Below are positions 58,022-64,000 of a stretch of DNA of 64,000 bases, piece after piece. The position numbers were made by a program, and so were the translations under genes. The stretch covers positions 33,257,001 to 33,321,000 of the forward strand of contig NC_068560.1 of the NCBI RefSeq assembly GCF_022201045.2. Direction: 5' to 3'. This DNA is from Citrus sinensis. Its lineage: Eukaryota > Streptophyta > Magnoliopsida > Sapindales > Rutaceae. Every line of letters starts with the position of its first letter. Position 1 is the stretch's first letter. Below the pieces are notes generated by a model that ran no database searches, was not told where the DNA came from, and worked only from the letters and a program-made list of their open reading frames with translations.

Positions 58022-60260
58022 TTCAGTCTGATTACAAATGGAAGTAGCCATTGATGATGTTCGACAAGGAAAAGGATCAATCATTAGACTTTTCAGTTCT
58101 TGTTTATGTTAATATGTCAAGTGCCTAAACTGGTCATGTTACTGCTATTTTCATTAGCTCTCCGTTGTCTCTTTGCCCTTCTCATCACAAACAAAAGCAG
58201 GACCATGTATCTGTGCATAGGAGTCCTCAAGATTTGAACAATGTAACGTTGTCCATTTTCCAAATGCAAAATAGAAAAATTTAAACCAAGTTGCTGGCTT
58301 ATATATCTTTTGTTTTTGCAATGTTATATTAACTAGTCATGATTACAACAAGCACTTAATAAAAGTATGGGCCACCGAGCAACAGGCAAATAATTGGGAG
58401 GATATTGTTCATCATGCTCCTAACTGTTATTAGAATCAACCGAAGGGCAAGTTGTTATTGTTACCTTCTTAAAAACCATTGAAAGTGCCGATATCTAAGC
58501 AATTATGAGGAATATCGATAATCCTATTTGCCTGTAAAGAGTGAAAAGCACGGGCAGTTATATGGGAATATAATAAATTCGAGAAAGAGAGATAGTGGGC
58601 AAACTGCTTTAGATTTTTTTTTTCTCAAATTGAAATTGTCAGAAGAACCTAGATAATTTTAATCTGTAAGTTTTTGTATTTGAGCTCTATTTTTGCAATC
58701 CTGTTTCATAAAAGTGCTTCTCCACTTTCTTGAACATTAATAATCATAATTATAACATTGGCATTTGACAATTAGAATGATAAAGGTACTTGGCTTGGGG
58801 TCTGTGGATCTTTCAGTCACCAAACACATCTTTTGTTCCCGTGAAAATAATAATTAATAATAATAATAGTATTTTGTTAATGATTATGATAAATATGTAA
58901 GCCAAGGGTGTATTTTATAGTAACATAATGGTTTTTCTTTTCTTAAAAAAAAATTTATCATATAATTTTATGATATTACAGTTAAAAGTTTGTCGAGACC
59001 TGTCTTGACATAGTTCATCTAAATTCAACCAAAAAATCTATCAAATCCTAACTCGAAATTCTACTCCAAAGAAGAATGAAGAGGGCACTCTCGGATGTAG
59101 TGAAATAGTATTCCTATAGTTACATGAGGAGATAAAGAACCTTTGATCTCAAGAGTGAAGTAGGAAATCAAAGGTTCTTTAACTGTCCAATAGATGTATA
59201 CCACCTTAATTGAGATGATAGTGGTTGGGATCTTAATTGAAACTGTGGTCTCACATCACAACAATGAAATAATCAATAAGAAAAACATTAATGAGTAACA
59301 TGTCATAAAATAAAGCACTTAAATATTGGAGGACAAATGGTATATACTTGAATTGTGGCTTCATTTTTTATTTTTGGGGGAAAAAAAAAAAGAACATGTG
59401 AAAATAACGAGAAAAAAGCGTGTTCCACTAATAAAATTTATGACTTTAATTCAAGAAGAGCTTCAAAATTGAGGTTATCAAGTAGCATACTTTCTTTAAT
59501 GTATAAACCAAATTGTACTTTTTCACATTTTGATAATAAGGGATGATAATGTATATATTAATGGTGATGCCTAGAGAAACGGCAGTAGACAGTAGTGGAG
59601 CGGCCACCTTAGTCGCAGTTGCCGGAGATACGTGGACGGCCATGCGTCGCAACCATCATAAGCCACTTAGGACTTTTTCTTTTATGTTCATTTGAAAGGT
59701 CTAAACAAGACAACTGGTGGGTTGGTAATCAACTTTTTATTATATAAAAAAAATAAAACGATCACGTTGTTCTCTTCGATCATAATTACTCCGTAAGAAA
59801 TGGAGAATTATATATAATATAATAGAAGAATCTCCAAGGGTTGAGGGGTTTTAATGATTCTTTCTTTCACTAAAGGCAAAATTCACTTTGCAGTAAATAA
59901 CATAATGATGGTTCAGTAGAATCCAAATACGACTTAGAATCAGATGTATAAATTCATTGAATGAACGAAAGACTCTACCGGACATTTGATCTCCATTTAG
60001 TGATGCAATAGTGACTAGCAACATACACTGTAATTACCAAGTTATAAAGTGATATTAAAGGTTGTTTACAGATCCTCATCGAACTTACTTTTCGAAATTT
60101 CAAAAGAATTTACGGGAAACTTCTTCTTGTAGCTTTTCTCAATTCAACAAGGACAGGACATCATGTGTTGAGTGATATTGAAAATTTATGCCTCTGCCCT
60201 AAGAAAGTTCACAGGATATTCGATGGGCCAATAAATTTTTCAAATTTTTAACTTTCAAAT
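58022..60260. other. Intergenic region downstream of the amino acid permease
   Basis: The first 300 bp or so are the AAP 3' UTR. Beyond it there are only short ORFs with no domain. A hairpin lies at 59134-59180. Confidence 0.55.
59134..59180. repeat. 14-bp perfect inverted repeat (hairpin)
   Basis: The arms AAAGAACCTTTGAT (59134-59147) and ATCAAAGGTTCTTT (59167-59180) are separated by 19 nt. No T-run follows, so this is not a typical terminator. Function unknown. Confidence 0.8.
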
Positions 60261-60277
60261 TTCGCAAGTCAACTGTC

Positions 60278-60634
60278 AATGGGCCATAACCTATTCGCAC
60301 GCCCATGCCCTCAATAACTCTCAACAACCTTGAGGGTATGGATTCAAGTCCCAGCTCGCACAGCGTTAGGACTTGACTTCTCTGTATAATTGGGGTTAGT
60401 TGTCTCCGTCTCCCTATATTATGATAGAATCGATCTCCTTTTAATATTAATAGTGAGTGTGACATTCGGGTTGTACTATAATATGATTACTCAAGAAAGT
60501 TCCGATTTGATTTCTAATTATAAATATCAATAGAACTCTGATTGTAATATATTAGTCTATCAAAAAAAAAAATTAATTTCTGATTGTAAATATCGGTAAA
60601 ACTCTGATTATAATATATCAATAAAAAAAAAAAA
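60278..60634 (+). mobile_element. Probable retroposon with A-rich tail (357 bp)
   Basis: It is flanked by a 17-bp imperfect repeat (TTCGCAAGTCAACTGTC at 60261-60277, TTCACAAGTCAACCGTC at 60635-60651; 15 of 17 match) and ends in a run of A just before the right repeat. The interior has GGATTCAAGTCCCAGC, which resembles a Pol III B box, but a convincing A box was not found. The 3' part is a diverged tandem duplication of about 75 bp (CTGATTGTAAATATC units), each copy ending in an A run. SINE or truncated LINE; the class is uncertain. Confidence 0.55.
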
Positions 60635-61224
60635 TTCACAAGTCAACCGTCGGCTCGCAGACCCAAATGGCCAAATCACTCTAGTCTACAACGTGCTTAT
60701 GAAATTCATTTTGTTGCACGCCCATCACCCAATTCGCAATTTAGTGCAGTGACTTACATTCTTGCCCGAGATAATTACATGAAGCATAAACATAAATATC
60801 CAAACCATCGCCCCTAAAAGTATGCATGCATACGGATGATCAAATTTGAGTGTTTAAACAAGATTCCATTTCAAAGTTTATTGTTTCCATGTCGACTATG
60901 ATCAACGAATAAGACGTGTTGCCATACCCATAATTTACTTTTAAACCTCTTGAGGATGTTTGGAGCTAACGTGCTCCGGTTTTTGATGTTGCTGTCGTGC
61001 GACGAAGCAACTAATTGTCAAATAAAGTCCTTGATAGATAGTGCTATGGTAATCATTCGTTATTTTTATATTAATAATTTAAATATATTTAAAAAAAACT
61101 ATTTTATCATATGCTCCGAAAATCAGTCAAGTTGGCTCATCCAGGAACCATGAATGAATTGCACACACAGCAACGAACGTGCATCTGATCTAATTATTCG
61201 AAAATGTAACCACTCACGGACTAA

Positions 61225-61497
61225 GGGTGCGTTTGGGATTGAGATTGGGCAACTGTAACTTAAAAGCTACAGCACTAAAGTATTTGGTAAACGATAGCTG
61301 TTGTAGCTTTTAAGCTATATTGTTATGATTTTTCACTTGTATAATATAAAATTTATTATATCTTTAATAATTTTATCAAAATTATTATTTAAATTTTATA
61401 TTTATTATATATTATTAATTTTTGTTTCATAATTACAACTTTTTTTTCACAGCAGCTGTAACTTAAAAACTACAGCACTTCAATCCCAAACGCACCC
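61225..61497. mobile_element. MITE with TAA target duplication, PIF/Harbinger-like (273 bp)
   Basis: Perfect 17-bp terminal inverted repeats, GGGTGCGTTTGGGATTG at the left and its complement at the right, flanked by TAA on both sides (61222-61224 and 61498-61500). Three-base TAA/TTA duplications are typical of PIF/Harbinger elements. Subterminal blocks (CTGTAACTTAAAAGCTACAG) are also inverted. There is no ORF. It lies about 460 bp from the DnaJ stop codon, possibly near the transcript end. Confidence 0.85.
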
Positions 61498-61696
61498 TAA
61501 AACAGTTACAAAATAAATAAAAGAAATATTGAGTAAAATAAAAGAAGAAAAGAAAACAGAAATACTCACCATCCAGAATATTATGGCTACTCAAATTTTC
61601 CAGGGGACTTCTAGTGTGGATTGAGAGAATATAAAATATTCCTCTCTTCATCATTTACACCAACATACAAAAATAGAACTCTTTCTTCACCATGCA

Positions 61697-61920
61697 TTTC
61701 GTGGAATCTGGATTGAAGTAAAAAGAGAAACAGATAAGAACTTCAAAAGCAAGTGCATATGCAGCTTTCATCCCAAATTTAGTATAACTTTCCGTGAATG
61801 ATGTGACTTAAATTCATTTGTGGAATCTGGACTGAAGTACAAAAGAGAAACGAGCTTCAAAAGCAAGGGCATATGCAGCTTTCATCCCGAAGGTAGTATA
61901 ACTTTCCATGAATGATGTGA
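61697..61920. repeat. Tandem duplication in the 3' flank of the DnaJ gene (about 110 bp x 2)
   Basis: 61697-61809 and 61815-61920 share the order GTGGAATCTGG, TGAAGTA, AAAGAGAAAC, CTTCAAAAGCAAG, CATATGCAGCTTTCATCCC, AGTATAACTTTCC and TGAATGATGTGA. The second copy is 36 bp downstream of the stop codon in the transcript direction, so both copies probably lie in the 3' UTR. Confidence 0.9.
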
Positions 61921-61955
61921 GTAGATTTTCGGAAGTTTTGTCTAGTCGTAAGTTT

Positions 61956-64000
61956 TTAACAAGGTTCTTCCTTGCTGAACTTCTCCCAAGCTTCCTGTTT
62001 TGACACAAATCAAACGCAACATAAAATCAAACACCACTACACAAGAATTGGGGAGTTCAAACACCAGAATGAGTAGAGTTATGCATTAATCTTTGGGTTA
62101 CATCATTCGAATTTCATGAAACCTTATGGATCATGAGTCTCTAATGTGTTTAAGTCTTCAAACTGAAAAGAACTAGAATAGTTCAAGCTCTAATTAAATT
62201 TTCCCTCTTCCAAAGTTTTTATTTTTTTTCAGCCTATATGGCATATTACTGAGAAAACTCCATGAATATATTTCCTACTAATTTAAACCAAACATTAGCA
62301 AAATCTTGGTTGTCAATGGTCTCTATTGTGAAATTTTATTATACATAGTTACAAAAGCATGTATGGTCATTCAATGAAGCTTATCCAAATCCAATAATAA
62401 AATCCTATATCTAGGAAAAATTTAGATCTTAGCTACACAAATATGTACACACTACACAGAATATGGGTAACATACTTGGAGAATATTAAAAACCTTCTCT
62501 GCAGTATACTTTTGTTGAATGTTAGCTCCTTGGACCTTGTCTGGATGTAGAAGCAACCTTGCCTTTCTGAAAACCTTCTTAACTGAGGATGAAGTAATCA
62601 AATCTGTCAGGGGAACTGGCTCCCAGCCACATTCAGGCCAAAGCACCTGCTCACCATTCCGCAAATAGTGGGGATTAGTTGCAATAAAAGTAAAATGCTC
62701 ATTCCATCAGGCAGTAACGAGAATACAAATCCTAAAACAACTGAAAGTAGTTTCAAAATGTGAAAATAACACTATGTTTTCCCCTCAATGTAGGTAATTT
62801 TGGTGTACTCTTACCACCATTTTGCAATCTTATATATAGTTAAGGAAGCATAGAATACATGAAAAACATCATAACTGTGTTTCCTAAAATTGGAATCATA
62901 ACAAGTGTTATCTTATGCTTTTCTTTCCCTTCTTTTTTGGGGTGGGTGTGGGGGTAAAAGACGTAGAACAAACATGAGTTTTAGCAAGCCATCCATTTCT
63001 ACAGTTAACAGACCATATAAACAGAATTAGACATAAAAATGAATGTTGCTGGTAGTCATACATTCAACTGCAAAGCGGATACTTGTAACGCTTATCACAT
63101 TCACTTCTAGCCAAATATTTTCAGTTACGATGAATAAATATATTATATATGATACCTGAATCATAGTAAATGTATATGCATGAAAAGTGCACTTCACATT
63201 TCCAATCAGACAAAATATGAACTTCAGTCAACGAGGACTACTCCCTAGGGTCAGAAAATATTAGAAGGTGGCAGAAAGGAAAAAAGAAGCAAAGAGTCAG
63301 TCAACAAGAACACTCCCTAGGGTTAGAAAATAATAAGAGGTTGCAAAAACTCCCTTTGTGTAACTTTTCATATACTCCAACCTCAAATTTTTTTCTGGGT
63401 GGACTACAATCCAATAACAAAGATGAAAACCAGCAACTAATCCAGAAATTAAATGTATTGCTGATTTTCTTCCCCTTCAAAATCCAAGAAGTATAATGCT
63501 GAAAACTAATTAAAGAACTCACATATTGCAACGAGGATAGTAATGCACGCATATTGCCTTCTTTTCCTGCAACCCAACGCTTTATCTCGACATTCAAAGA
63601 ATCAGCAATCCTCTGCAAATTATGATAAAAAAAGTAATTGGATCAGTCTAGTTTAAGCAGCAATGATGAAAAGAGAAGAGGCACAACTGTGGCCACTTTG
63701 TCCCCAATTTCCAACCAAGGGAAAATAGTGAAGAAATAAAATACGTGTAAATTTAATCCCAATTTATCTGATATTTAACTTGCAGAATCAGCATAAAATA
63801 ATCCTCATAAATGCATTAGAAACTCATATGGAATACAACAGCTACTTACACGCCTCTCTTCTTGTTCTTGCTGAGTTTGAAACTCCTGCTGGTTAAAATC
63901 AGCAACTGCTTTCACCTACAATACAACATCTAAACTTTAAAATTCCCATATGAAGATAGATAAAAATATTTAATTCAACAAAAGTTTAACCCCCAACTAT
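61956..64000 (-). CDS. Auxilin-like J-domain protein, 3' part (5' end outside the window)
   Basis: A co-chaperone expected to recruit Hsc70 to clathrin coats for uncoating. Four exons are in the window: 63915-63850, 63612-63523, 62646-62476, 61994-61956; more lie beyond 64000. They read in frame: a charged coiled-coil-like stretch ([16 protein letters not shown]), then the region [20 protein letters not shown] that precedes auxilin J domains, then [10 protein letters not shown], helix [13 protein letters not shown], the essential HPD of the J domain (LLLHPDK), [11 protein letters not shown] and the end [10 protein letters not shown]. The J domain sits at the C-terminus, as in auxilin and unlike classical DnaJ. 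The gene recalls Arabidopsis At1g21660 (from memory). Donor and acceptor sites are GT-AG. The N-terminal part cannot be judged. Confidence 0.9.

Noticed and set aside
1-64000. CRISPR arrays, operons, prophage or bacterial toxin-antitoxin systems
   Set aside because: The window is a plant nuclear sequence; the repeats seen are microsatellites, tandem duplications and transposon arms.

Overview
This is a nuclear window from a flowering plant, very probably a woody eudicot. The genes have many short introns with plant-type splice sites, and they belong to plant families: NRAMP, a PPR protein, CYCA1 cyclins, an amino acid permease and an auxilin-like J protein. Spacers are AT-rich and hold microsatellites, long C tracts and many small inverted-repeat transposons. 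Citrus or a relative is my impression only. No prokaryotic, viral or CRISPR content was seen.

Layout: 2999-7299 (-) NRAMP metal transporter, 13 exons rebuilt to 559 aa. 7500-11140 is a cluster of small DNA transposons with 9-bp target duplications, some nested. 12800-13213 is a SINE-like retroposon, followed by a broken copy of the last two NRAMP exons (13925-14335). 15719-17074 (-) is an intronless PPR gene and 18196-18750 (-) a small DUF688-like gene. 20111-23836 (-) is replication factor C subunit 4, 12 exons, 342 aa. Two tandem A1-type cyclin genes follow on the plus strand (26584-31269, 511 aa; 32448-36207, 503 aa), with nine of eleven exon lengths identical. 37117-39282 (-) is an intronless secreted TolB/DPP6-like beta-propeller gene. 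39570-41990 holds a transposon nested in another and a decayed copia fragment. 43640-47027 (+) is a type I signal peptidase gene of plastid type (6 exons, 194 aa). A gene-poor stretch of about 9 kb leads to an AAP3-like amino acid permease (56012-58021, 6 exons, 480 aa). The 3' half of an auxilin-like DnaJ gene (61956 to the window edge, -) closes the window.

The genes are unrelated housekeeping and transport functions and do not form one pathway. RFC4 and the A-type cyclins both serve the cell cycle, and RFC4 has an E2F-type site just upstream. From memory, the order RFC4, DPP6-like, DnaJ resembles Arabidopsis At1g21690-At1g21660, and PPR, CYCA1, AAP resembles At1g77405-At1g77380. The window therefore looks like an unfractionated version of two duplicated Arabidopsis segments.

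I found no clearly new biochemical system. The most notable points are a set of Mutator-type miniature elements (seven with TSD evidence or clear kinship, including one inserted in the arm of another that may carry a captured exon-like piece), two GC-AG introns, a recent-looking splice acceptor shift in one cyclin copy, and interleaved large inverted repeats.
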